NCBI GenBank assembly: GCA_937925455.1
Contig: CALEWF010000238.1
Span: 1 to 11,300, forward strand
From: an uncultured Flavobacteriales bacterium
Lineage (GTDB): Bacteria; Bacteroidota; Bacteroidia; CAIKAF01
DNA: 11,300 nucleotides
Direction of reading: 5' to 3'
Below the pieces are notes generated by a model, which was given only the letters and a program-made list of their open reading frames with translations, ran no database searches and had not been told where the DNA came from. Numbering within the stretch: the first letter of the stretch is position 1; each line of letters opens with the position of its first letter. Positions 1 through 6,457 of the stretch are shown in pieces. Position numbers and translations under genes: made by a program.

Positions 1-1074
1 ACGACTTGGTAATGTAATTTCAAAAGCTCCTAAAAACGAAGCGGCAAACACCACAAAAATGATAAAGAACAGCATGTTCCAAAAAGCACTGCTGGCCATG
101 CGGTTCAGAGCATCGGGACCAGCCAGTTTCGTTACCAAAAATCCCAATCCTGTATAAATTACAATAATTGAAAGGGCATATATTATTGCATTGGATATTC
201 CTTTGGCTCGGTTTTTACTTTGTTTGGTAAAAAAACTTACGGTAAGTGGAATCATTGGAAATACGCAGGGAGTGAGCAACGCAAATAATCCCCCTAAAAA
301 TCCTGCAATAAAAATCCCCCAAAAAGTTCGTTTTTCAGGTGTCCAACCATCACCGCCGCAATCTTCTTCTAAATTGGCTAAGGCTTCGTCGCTCAGCATT
401 TCCGGAAGTTTTGATTCTTGGTTTTCTATCATTACTGGGCAACCTTTGTTGCTGCTATCACCTGCTAGTTGCGGACATTCATCCTCTGCATCGGCCACTC
501 CATCCCCGTCACTGTCTGGGCAACCCATGAGCGTTGTCAAACCAGCCACATCCGGACATTTATCCTGTGTATTTTCTACACCATCATCGTCTGAATCATT
601 CGGATTTATTCCAATTTCAACTCCACCCACCGAAATGCTGAATAAAAATTTTTCTTCCACCGGCAAGCAAACTCCATCGTCCATACATGCCTGCCCGTAA
701 ATACTACCTTTTATTTTGAAAGGCTCTTGGCTAAGTATGGTAATTTTTTGTTTAAATACTACCGTTGCAGTTTCAAAATATGCTACGGGTCCCAAATATT
801 CATCATTTATTTTTTTAGGCTTGGGTTCTATTACTTTCCCTTCGAACTTAAAGGCACCGCTTTTATCAAAAATAAATTCCAATGGATATGGAGGGTTTTC
901 TTGTGAATATAAATGCCAACCTGATTCTAACTTTGCCGTAAAAATCAGTTCCGCTTGATTCTTTTCACCATATTTTACTTCATAACTCCATTTTACCGGA
1001 TTCATCATTTGGGCAAATAAGTCCGAAACTGAAACAATACAAAAACTAATTAAAAGCAAGCCGAATTTTCTCAT
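1..1074 (-). CDS. dsbD: DsbD-family protein-disulfide reductase, 5' part, cut by the left edge
   Basis: Inner-membrane protein that would pass reducing power from cytoplasmic thioredoxin to periplasmic thiol proteins. The window holds 358 N-terminal codons, open at the edge. Residues 1-21 form a signal peptide ending LFA before Q22. Residues about 26-150 resemble the DsbD alpha domain, with C130 and C136 in ACMDDGVCLP, matching the E. coli C-x5-C pair. Residues about 157-213 are two thrombospondin type 3 calcium loops (DSDDDG..., then DSDGDGVADAEDEC), which is unusual here. Residues 251-358 start the membrane domain, with GFLGGLFALLTPCVFPMIP containing the conserved C270. The second membrane Cys and any C-terminal thioredoxin domain lie outside. 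An in-frame ATG at 1086 is possible, but 1074 gives a better signal peptide and leaves a short leader after the -7 box at 1094-1101. The reading frame is intact throughout. Family assignment is firm; full architecture is unknown. Confidence 0.9.
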   Translation of the reverse strand, partial: MRKFGLLLISFCIVSVSDLFAQMMNPVKWSYEVKYGEKNQAELIFTAKLESGWHLYSQENPPYPLEFIFDKSGAFKFEGKVIEPKPKKINDEYLGPVAYFETATVVFKQKITILSQEPFKIKGSIYGQACMDDGVCLPVEEKFLFSISVGGVEIGINPNDSDDDGVENTQDKCPDVAGLTTLMGCPDSDGDGVADAEDECPQLAGDSSNKGCPVMIENQESKLPEMLSDEALANLEEDCGGDGWTPEKRTFWGIFIAGFLGGLFALLTPCVFPMIPLTVSFFTKQSKNRAKGISNAIIYALSIIVIYTGLGFLVTKLAGPDALNRMASSAFWNMLFFIIFVVFAASFLGAFEITLPSR

Positions 1075-1093
1075 AGCATAATTCATATCCTTA

Positions 1094-1101
1094 CAAAGGT
1101 A
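1094..1101 (-). promoter_or_regulatory. -7 promoter element for the dsbD-like gene
   Basis: TACCTTTG read on the minus strand fits the Bacteroidota -7 consensus TAnnTTTG. Transcription would start near 1088, giving a leader of about 14 bases before the ATG at 1074 and almost none before the ATG at 1086, which favours the shorter start. No convincing TTTG-like -33 box is visible at the usual spacing. Confidence 0.5.
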
Positions 1102-1162
1102 ATAAACTTATGTGTGCTATACTTTAAGTTACTAAAATGGGTTTCTCTTTTTATAGATGATT

Positions 1163-1223
1163 TCCCGCAGATAACGCAGATAAACGAAGAAAAAATCAGC
1201 GATAATTAGCGTAATCACAGGGA
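1163..1223. repeat. degenerate inverted repeat with a tandem 9-mer, at the 3' end of the GxxExxY pseudogene
   Basis: The exact 9-mer CGCAGATAA occurs twice in tandem (1166-1174 and 1175-1183). The arm 1163-1187 pairs imperfectly with 1199-1223: 16 of 25 positions match by my count, with TCCC/GGGA at the outer ends. The right arm overlaps the terminal stop codon of the GxxExxY pseudogene. I recall CGCAGATTACGCAGAT-type repeats lying near GxxExxY genes in Bacteroidota genomes, but could not check that here. It could be a small palindromic mobile repeat that inserted beside, or travels with, that gene. Confidence 0.5.
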
Positions 1224-1601
1224 GATTATATTCCATTTACATATTCTAAATATTCCGTCATTTATTGGTGCTACATTAAAATTTACTAATATCCCAAGTT
1301 TAAGGTTAGTTTGTTTAAAATACGTTAATACTTGCTTATGATGTACTGCTGCAATATTTTCTACTGATTTTACTCAAATTATTCTATTATTAACCAACAA
1401 ATTTAACCAATATCCTAAATCCATTTTGATGTTCTTATAAAGAACGGGCAAAAGAACTTCACGTTCTACAAAAACTACTTTTCCCCTTAGTTCATATTCA
1501 AGTGCTTGTACATAAACCCACTCTAAAAGGCCAGCTCCAAGCGTATTATACACTTCTAATATCCCACCTCTAATAATGTATGCTATTTCATTTTCTGTCA
1601 T
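1215..1601 (-). pseudogene. GxxExxY-family protein (PD-(D/E)XK nuclease-like), broken by an in-frame stop
   Basis: The first 75 codons contain the name-giving motif G-L-L-E-W-V-Y after GGILEVYNTLGAG, typical of the GxxExxY family. A TGA at 1374-1376 interrupts them. The same frame then continues for 52 codons that still match the family: KSVENIAAVHHKQVLTYFK, then LKLGILVNFNV, ending at a TGA at 1215-1217. Together that is about 127 residues, close to the usual family length, so one local lesson-size lesion explains the break. Family members usually have Y-R-x-D-L-L-V and V-E-L-K; here these read YWLNLLV and stop-VK, so the two nuclease-type acidic residues are Asn and a stop. The local alignment also looks one codon short at the stop, suggesting a small deletion. 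The start at 1601 (MTENEIAY) matches family N-termini. It is probably a decayed gene; a sequencing error could explain the stop but not the Asp-to-Asn change. Confidence 0.8.
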
Positions 1602-1839
1602 TTTTTAATGAAGGAGCTTGTAGATTCAGAAACTTCTTTTTTTTATTCCTCAAGCCATTTGAATTTTTTTTTAACTGCTATAAAGTTTTGTAATCATTAA
1701 CCAGTTAAAACTAAGAATTTCCAACAAACACTCAAACGGAGTTAAGCCTGATTCATCCCAACAACATTTTATCAATGCAATTCACTGTTGTCAATATAAA
1801 TTTTAACCACAGTGTTTCTATACAATATTTTATTATCAG

Positions 1840-2001
1840 GCTGCTTAAGCGGCTGTTCGTTACAAGTCCTCGGGGCTCATGCACGCATCGCATGGTCGCA
1901 GCGGTGTCTTCGTGCCCTCAGCCCCGCTGCTCCTTGCGTTGCGGCATTCGCCCCTGCGGGCTTTTCACTTCCATCCGCAGCAGTCCGCCCTTTGGGGCGG
2001 A
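1840..2001. repeat. GC-rich structured block, candidate dispersed intergenic repeat
   Basis: From 1861 to 2000 I count 92 G or C in 140 bases (about 66%), far above its surroundings. It holds several perfect stems: GGGGCT (1872-1877) with AGCCCC (1920-1925); GCAGCGG (1898-1904) with CCGCTGC (1924-1930), which competes with the first; GCCC (1950-1953) with GGGC (1958-1961) followed by TTTT; CTGCGG (1954-1959) with CCGCAG (1975-1980); and TCCGCCC (1984-1990) with GGGCGGA (1995-2001), a 7-bp hairpin with a 4-base loop. GCTTAAGC near the left end is a perfect palindrome. The wording around CTGCGGGCTTTTCACTTCCATC resembles intergenic repeats I recall from other Bacteroidota. A structured RNA is the alternative. 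Confidence 0.5.
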
Positions 2002-2049
2002 TGATCTGATGATGAATTAATTTGAAGATTTATTTATTGCATTGTATTC

Positions 2050-2076
2050 ATAATTCGTAATTGATAATTCGTAATT
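2050..2076. repeat. 13-bp tandem direct repeat
   Basis: ATAATTCGTAATT occurs at 2050-2062 and again at 2064-2076, separated by one G. It lies between the GC-rich block and the next palindromic motif and is non-coding. Confidence 0.75.
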
Positions 2077-2168
2077 TAATATCAGAGCAGCAGATGCGTA
2101 GGTCGCAAACCGTATTGACAATGCGTTTTAGGAGTTAGTTGTGTGCGGAGGATGAGTTGTAGCAAACA

Positions 2169-2204
2169 GATTGCTTCCCCGCCAAAGGCAGCTCTCCAAT
2201 GACG
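2169..2204. repeat. GATTGCTTC...CAATGACG palindromic-repeat type element
   Basis: On the minus strand the ends read GTCATTG...GAAGCAATC. This matches a dispersed repeat form that I recall as common in unrelated bacteria (GTCATTGCGAG...GAAGCAATC). A small internal hairpin, GCC-AAA-GGC, sits at 2182-2190. About 20 bases further on, GGGTAAATACGCCC (2224-2237) is another imperfect palindrome of the same style. Identification is from memory; copy number in the genome would settle it. Confidence 0.45.
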
Positions 2205-2337
2205 ATTAGAACAACGGATCAGCGGGTAAATACGCCCCTACAATGCGGAGAAACACGCGTCCGATCCCAAAAAAGTATGATTACTAATGGCAATTTGGGG
2301 GTAAATAATTACAAATGGAAAATTCAGCAGATGGCAA

Positions 2338-3285
2338 TTAGTACTGCCTGCTTCGCTTTACCAAATAATTCCAAAGTACTTGATGGTAGCCTTGATTGAT
2401 ATCAGCTTCTATAAAATCAATGCGGTATTGAGCTGAATGCAGTTTTAGTTTGTGCTCATATTTCTCCAGTGATTTTTTATACTCCTCCCGGATTTCTGCC
2501 GGATGCAGTTTTAATTCCTCGCCGGTTTCTAAATCAATAAAACGATAGGGTCGGTCTTCAAATTCAAACTGTAGCTCCAGCTTTTTATCTACTACATGAA
2601 ACAATAATACTTCGTGCTTGTTATGACGCAAGTGCTGCAATGCAGAAAATATTTCATCCAGTGCAGCTTCTTTATCTGCTCCGATATTTTGAAACATATC
2701 ACTGAAAATAACTACCAACGAACGGCGATGAAGCATCTCGGCTATTTGATGCAATAATGGAGCGGTGGCTGTTTTTTTATTGAAGCGGTCTTTGGATGTT
2801 TCAGTTAATTGCTCCAACTGATGATAAATGTATTTTTGATGAACTACATTGGATTTATCCGGTGTATGCAAATCTATTTGTTCTGAAAAAGCCGTAATAC
2901 CAAAAGCATCCCGTTGCCTTCGCATCATTTCAATCAATGCCGCGGCACTTAAGGCAGCAAACGAAATTTTATTGATAGCACCCTGTGGCAAATCATCTTT
3001 TAACGGAAAATACATGGAAGAAGAATTATCCAAAATAATATGACAACGCAAATTGGTTTCTTCCTCGTAACGTTTTACAAATAATTTCTCTGTACGGGCA
3101 TACAATTTCCAGTCAATATGTCGCGTAGATTCTCCGGTATTGTACTGACGATGTTCCGCAAATTCAACCGAAAACCCATGAAACGGGCTGCGATGTAAAC
3201 CGGTAATAAAGCCTTCTACTACCTGACGTGCCAGAAGTTCAAAATGGGTAAACCGACTAAATTCCTGTATATTTATTGGTTGCAT
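2338..3285 (-). CDS. DUF58 family protein with a von Willebrand A-like domain
   Basis: A 315-residue protein, probably cytoplasmic or membrane-associated, with no signal peptide or membrane segment. Residues about 36-76 carry the DUF58 signature: GFSVEFAEHRQYNTGE, then RHIDWKLYART, then L-F-V-K-R-Y-E-E-E. A vWA-like fold follows with a MIDAS-type metal site, DNSSS (D86, S88, S90), and a second acidic strand end, FSDMF (D196). In Bacteroidota such proteins usually sit with a MoxR AAA+ ATPase and Bat/vWA proteins; here it is the last gene of a phoH-purC-DUF58 run and no MoxR gene is in view. It starts 35 bases after the purC stop, so it is probably cotranscribed. The cellular role of the family is poorly defined; a scaffold or chaperone role with MoxR is the usual inference. 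Length is normal. Confidence 0.9.
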   Translation of the reverse strand: MQPINIQEFSRFTHFELLARQVVEGFITGLHRSPFHGFSVEFAEHRQYNTGESTRHIDWKLYARTEKLFVKRYEEETNLRCHIILDNSSSMYFPLKDDLPQGAINKISFAALSAAALIEMMRRQRDAFGITAFSEQIDLHTPDKSNVVHQKYIYHQLEQLTETSKDRFNKKTATAPLLHQIAEMLHRRSLVVIFSDMFQNIGADKEAALDEIFSALQHLRHNKHEVLLFHVVDKKLELQFEFEDRPYRFIDLETGEELKLHPAEIREEYKKSLEKYEHKLKLHSAQYRIDFIEADINQGYHQVLWNYLVKRSRQY

Positions 3286-3320
3286 ATAGTTAATACTGCA
3301 TCAGTAAGAAATTTATTACT

Positions 3321-4262
3321 TCATAAACCCCTAATTTTTTGAAGGGCTTCCACCGTTTTTTCATATACCTGGTTAATAGATTGGCCTACAAAGGGTTTCC
3401 CGGTAATTAATTCATACAAATGAATGTAACGCTCACTTACTGTTTGTACATACTCATCCGTCATTTCAGGAATTTGTTGCCCTTCTTTTCCTTGAAACCC
3501 ATTTTCTATTAGCCATTGACGTACAAACTCTTTAGAAAGTTGTTTTTGAGGCAGGCCTTTTTTTTGATTTTCTTCGTAGCCATCTAAATAAAAATACCGT
3601 GATGAATCAGGCGTATGCACTTCATCAATCAAAATAATTTCTCCATTGCGGTTGCCAAATTCATACTTAGTATCTACCAAAATCAGTCCTCGCTGTCGGG
3701 CATATTCCACACCAAAAGCATATAATTTACGGGTATATTCTTCTAATTGGCTATATTCGTCTTCAGGCACAATACCCTGCCGGATAATTTCTTCTCTGGA
3801 AATATCCATATCATGGCCTTCGTCTGCTTTAGTAGCCGGGGTGATAATAGGTTCGGGGAACGGGTCATTTTCTTTCATGCCTTCAGGCAAAGGTACACCG
3901 CAAAGCATGCGTTTCCCAGCATTATATTCCCGCCAGGCATGCCCGGTTAGATAGCCGCGAATGACCATTTCTACTTTGTAAGGTAATGCCTTATAGCCAA
4001 CACTAACGTTAGGGTGAGGTGAAGTAATAAACCAATTGGGCACAATATGCCGGGTTTGTTCTAAAAAGGTAGTAGCAATGCCGTTCAATACCTGACCTTT
4101 ATAGGGAATTTGCCGCGGCAACACCACATCAAAAGCAGAAATTCGGTCACTGGCAATCATCACCAACAGGTCTTGGTGTATAGAATACACATCCCTTACT
4201 TTTCCATGATATACGGCCGTTTGGCCGGGAAACTGAAAATCGGTTTGAAAAATCGTATTCAT
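3321..4262 (-). CDS. purC: phosphoribosylaminoimidazole-succinocarboxamide synthase (SAICAR synthetase)
   Basis: Cytoplasmic enzyme of de novo purine synthesis that joins CAIR and L-aspartate with ATP to give SAICAR. Visible motifs: the nucleotide-binding start YHGKVRDVYS (18-27), ASDRISAFDVVLP (37-49), KVEMVIRGYLTGHAWREY (96-113), TPATKADEGHD (141-151), the family signature LILVDTKYEFG (193-203), and LIDEVHTPDSSRYF (211-224). At 313 residues it is the longer type seen in Bacteroidota and yeast, not the E. coli type of about 237. Its ATG lies 3 bases after the phoH stop, so translation is probably coupled in one operon. No key residue appears missing. No PurR-type or purine-riboswitch signal is visible, because it has no leader of its own. 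Confidence 0.97.
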   Translation of the reverse strand: MNTIFQTDFQFPGQTAVYHGKVRDVYSIHQDLLVMIASDRISAFDVVLPRQIPYKGQVLNGIATTFLEQTRHIVPNWFITSPHPNVSVGYKALPYKVEMVIRGYLTGHAWREYNAGKRMLCGVPLPEGMKENDPFPEPIITPATKADEGHDMDISREEIIRQGIVPEDEYSQLEEYTRKLYAFGVEYARQRGLILVDTKYEFGNRNGEIILIDEVHTPDSSRYFYLDGYEENQKKGLPQKQLSKEFVRQWLIENGFQGKEGQQIPEMTDEYVQTVSERYIHLYELITGKPFVGQSINQVYEKTVEALQKIRGL

Positions 4263-4265
4263 CTT

Positions 4266-5219
4266 TTATTTCATGATTTCATATTTGTTGTAAGCATTCA
4301 GAATTTTTTTCACCAATTCATGGCGAACCACATCTTTTTCATGAAAATAAATAAAACTACTGCCTTTTATTTTTTCTAACAATTTCATGGCCTCCGGCAA
4401 TCCGGAACGTTGATTACGGGGAAGATCAATTTGTGTAATATCGCCCGTTACAACAAATTTGGCCGATTTGCCCATGCGGGTTAAAAACATTTTCATTTGA
4501 TTGGAAGTAGCATTTTGCGCTTCATCCAGAATCACAAAGGCATTATCGAGCGTACGCCCCCGCATGTATGCCAAAGGAGCCACCTGAATCACCCCAGTTT
4601 CATTGTACATACGAAGTTTTTCGGCCGGAATCATATCCCGTAGCGCATCATACAAGGGCTGAAGGTAAGGAGCTAATTTTTCATTCAAATCCCCTGGAAG
4701 AAAACCTAAGTTTTCTCCTGCCTCTACGGCTGGACGAGTTAAAATAATTCGGCGAATTTGTTTGGCTTTTAGTGCTTTTACTGCCATGGCAACCGCTACA
4801 TACGTTTTTCCTGTACCGGCTGGGCCTACAGCAAATACCAAATCATTATTATCAATGGCTTCTACAAGTTTTAATTGGGTTTGAGTACGAGGCTTAATTA
4901 CCAAACCATCATTGCCATAAAGAATAGTACTGCTTTCAGGGCTTCTTTCCTTTATAAATTCACGGTCGTTCTCAGAGCAAATGGAATGAATGGCTTCTTC
5001 ATCCAGCTTGCTGTACTTTTCAAAATAATTCAGCAATGCCAGAAATTTTTCCTGAAAATCTTCAATTTCTTCTTCAGTACCCATCAACTTTAATTCATTG
5101 CCCCGAGCCACAATTTGCAACTTGGGAAAATGTTTTTTGATGAGTTTTAGGTTTTCGTTGTGCACCCCGTAAAACCGAACAGGGTCTAACGAATCAACGA
5201 TAATGATTTTTTCGCTCAA
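4266..5219 (-). CDS. phoH: PhoH family ATPase
   Basis: A 317-residue cytoplasmic P-loop NTPase of the PhoH/PhoL type, linked in other bacteria to RNA metabolism and often found near ybeY. Residues about 1-75 form the N-terminal KH-like part. The ATPase core has Walker A GPAGTGKT (132-139), the family block ILTRPAVEAGENLGFLPGDL (159-178), YMRGRTL (218-224), Walker B AFVILDEAQN (227-236), and the sensor stretch VVTGDITQIDLP (256-267). Length and motifs are complete. It is first in a minus-strand operon with purC and the DUF58 gene, with a -7 box 23 bases upstream of its ATG. ybeY is not next to it here. The function is known only at family level: RNA-linked ATPase or helicase-like activity. Confidence 0.95.
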   Translation of the reverse strand: MSEKIIIVDSLDPVRFYGVHNENLKLIKKHFPKLQIVARGNELKLMGTEEEIEDFQEKFLALLNYFEKYSKLDEEAIHSICSENDREFIKERSPESSTILYGNDGLVIKPRTQTQLKLVEAIDNNDLVFAVGPAGTGKTYVAVAMAVKALKAKQIRRIILTRPAVEAGENLGFLPGDLNEKLAPYLQPLYDALRDMIPAEKLRMYNETGVIQVAPLAYMRGRTLDNAFVILDEAQNATSNQMKMFLTRMGKSAKFVVTGDITQIDLPRNQRSGLPEAMKLLEKIKGSSFIYFHEKDVVRHELVKKILNAYNKYEIMK

Positions 5220-5241
5220 GACTTATTCAATATAAACTGCT

Positions 5242-5249
5242 CAAAAATA
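5242..5249 (-). promoter_or_regulatory. -7 promoter element for the phoH-purC-DUF58 operon
   Basis: TATTTTTG on the minus strand fits TAnnTTTG. Transcription would begin near 5236, leaving about 16 bases before the phoH ATG at 5219. A clear -33 TTTG is not seen. It lies back to back with the plus-strand element at 5285-5292. Confidence 0.5.
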
Positions 5250-5284
5250 GCTTTTCCCAGCCGAAATGTTGCTATGTTTTGATG

Positions 5285-5292
5285 TAATTTTG
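5285..5292 (+). promoter_or_regulatory. -7 promoter element for the SAM-hydrolase-like gene, apparently leaderless
   Basis: TAATTTTG fits TAnnTTTG. Its last base is only 4 bases before the GTG start at 5297, so the expected transcription start coincides with the start codon. The only nearby TTG (5269-5271) is too close to be a standard -33 box. Confidence 0.45.
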
Positions 5293-5296
5293 AAGC

Positions 5297-6082
5297 GTGG
5301 CTATTATTACCCTGATATCAGACATGAGGCATTCTGATTATTATGTCGGAGTGTTAAAAGGGGCTATTTATCGTTTGGTCTCGGAAGCAACCATCATTGA
5401 TATTACCCACGCCATAACGTTGGAGCAAGGTATTCTTCCGGCCGGGTATATGCTTCGAAACAGTTATCGTTTGTTTCCGGCAGGAACCATTCACATGATG
5501 GCAGTAAATACCCGGTTGGATTTTGAAAGCCGACACGTGGTATTTGAACACGAAGGGCACTATTTTGTAGGAACAGACAACGGAGTTTTTTCATTAGCCT
5601 TTGACGAACAGCCGAAGAAGATATTTGATATTTCACACCTGGAAGGCGCAGATGGAACATTTCCGGCGCTACAGGTTTTTGTTCCGGTAATGGCTGCACT
5701 GGCAAAAGGCAAAAAACCCGAAGAAATTGGAAAGCCAACGCTCGGTCTCATTCAAAAAACCATGTTCCGACCCACCATAGATGCCGATTCAATTTTAGGT
5801 ACCGTCATTTATTCTGATGTGTATGGCAATGCCATTACCAACATCACCCGAGAACTTTTTGAACAAGTGGGTAAGGGCCGCAACTATGTTATTCATATAC
5901 GAAGCTTAGAATACGGCATTCCCCGCATTTCTAAAAGTTATGCCGAAATTGAAAGCGGTGAATTAGTAGCTGTATTCAACGCTTCCGGTAATTTAGAAAT
6001 TGCCATGAGCAATGGCAGCCTACTTCAATTTTTAAAAATTGGGGTAGGTGCAAATATTCGTATAGCATTTAAAAACAATTGA
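5297..6082 (+). CDS. SAM hydroxide adenosyltransferase / chlorinase-fluorinase superfamily protein (DUF62)
   Basis: A 261-residue cytoplasmic protein of the family that splits S-adenosylmethionine into adenosine and methionine, or adds a halide in specialised members. N-terminal matches: ISDMRHSDYYVGVLKGAI (7-24) to the usual TDFGxxDxYVGxxKG, keeping D9 and D14, and HYFVGTDNGVFSL (88-100). C-terminal match: GTVIYSDVYGNAITNI (168-183), the nucleoside-binding block with D174, N178 and TN181-182. The Asp-Arg-His triad of characterised hydrolases is not intact: the Asp region reads AVNTRLDFESRH (69-80) and the usual TFHGRD block reads TFPALQ (121-126), with Pro at the His position. Start: an in-frame TGA lies at 5291-5293, so GTG 5297 is the first possible start, and the conserved N-terminus requires it. 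The ABM gene follows after 7 bases. The chemistry cannot be assumed. Confidence 0.88.
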   Translation: MAIITLISDMRHSDYYVGVLKGAIYRLVSEATIIDITHAITLEQGILPAGYMLRNSYRLFPAGTIHMMAVNTRLDFESRHVVFEHEGHYFVGTDNGVFSLAFDEQPKKIFDISHLEGADGTFPALQVFVPVMAALAKGKKPEEIGKPTLGLIQKTMFRPTIDADSILGTVIYSDVYGNAITNITRELFEQVGKGRNYVIHIRSLEYGIPRISKSYAEIESGELVAVFNASGNLEIAMSNGSLLQFLKIGVGANIRIAFKNN

Positions 6083-6089
6083 TCTCCCA

Positions 6090-6395
6090 ATGAAAATTAT
6101 TCGCATTGTACGCATGAGTTTTCACCCACACCACATCCCCGATTTTTTGAGCATGTTTTCAAAAAAATATCCTTACATCCGTAATTTTGAAGGATGTACA
6201 TACCTTCGATTATTAAAAGATGATCAACTGCCCCATGTTTATTATACATTAAGTGAATGGGAATCCGTAGACCACCTGGAGGCTTATCGAAAATCAGAAT
6301 TATTTAAAGAAACCTGGAGGCTTACCCGCAGTTGGTTTAACGACAAGCCGCAGGCATATAGCCTGTTGGATGCCAACTTAACCTCAAATGGCTGA
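6090..6395 (+). CDS. ABM-fold protein (antibiotic biosynthesis monooxygenase family)
   Basis: A 101-residue protein that fits the dimeric alpha-beta barrel ABM family: an opening strand IIRIVRMSF (3-11), a helix around PDFLSMFSKKYPYIRNFEGC (17-36), strands CTYLRLLKD and HVYYTLSEWES, then helix HLEAYRKSELFKETW (62-76) and SWFNDKPQAYSL (81-92). The W57-x-S and AYR..E.F pattern is typical. Despite the name, many members are not antibiotic enzymes; some act as monooxygenases or small-molecule-binding dimers. It starts 7 bases after the preceding gene and is probably cotranscribed with it. No signal peptide. Substrate unknown. Confidence 0.82.
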   Translation: MKIIRIVRMSFHPHHIPDFLSMFSKKYPYIRNFEGCTYLRLLKDDQLPHVYYTLSEWESVDHLEAYRKSELFKETWRLTRSWFNDKPQAYSLLDANLTSNG

Positions 6396-6427
6396 ATACG
6401 TACGAATAAGGTTAGCAAAATTTACAC

Positions 6428-6435
6428 TACTTTTG
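6428..6435 (+). promoter_or_regulatory. -7 promoter element for gldF
   Basis: TACTTTTG fits TAnnTTTG. Transcription would begin near 6441, about 17 bases before the GTG start of gldF. The 62-base gap before gldF suggests that gldF-gldG-DUF4340 has its own promoter. No clear -33 box is visible. Confidence 0.5.
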
Positions 6436-6457
6436 AGGCTCAAAGAATTTTGCTGCT

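Larger units (their letters stand above)
1602..2337. other. 736-base gene-free region rich in repeats and hairpins
   Basis: No reading frame here shows family motifs or credible protein composition on either strand; the two plus-strand frames at 1775-2020 lie over GC-rich hairpins. The region contains an AT-rich, T-tract part (about 1602-1840), a structured GC-rich block (about 1840-2001), a 13-base direct repeat (2050-2076) and at least two palindrome-like motifs (2169-2204 and 2224-2238). CCCAAA at 2266-2271 can also pair with TTTGGG at 2294-2299, just beyond the 3' end of the DUF58 gene, but the 22-base loop makes a terminator role doubtful. Confidence 0.7.

Noticed and set aside
281..301. 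Possible frameshift in the DsbD-like gene at a run of G/C
   Set aside because: Recounting the run as five C on the plus strand keeps the frame open through GFLGGLFALLTPC, so the gene is intact.
191..958. Two plus-strand reading frames
   Set aside because: They lie opposite the DsbD-like gene, which has signal peptide, active-site cysteines and membrane motifs on the minus strand; the plus frames show no family features.
1775..2020. Small proteins of 65-81 residues on the plus strand
   Set aside because: They are produced by GC-rich hairpin DNA, are rich in Cys, Arg and Pro without family resemblance, and overlap each other in different frames.
1087..2337. CRISPR array or intact insertion sequence in the repeat-rich gap
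   Set aside because: Repeats are of different kinds, not regularly spaced, and no transposase or cas-like frame is present.
2199..2399. 66-residue plus-strand reading frame
   Set aside because: It spans repeat-like motifs and runs into the 3' end of the DUF58 gene on the other strand; no protein-like features.
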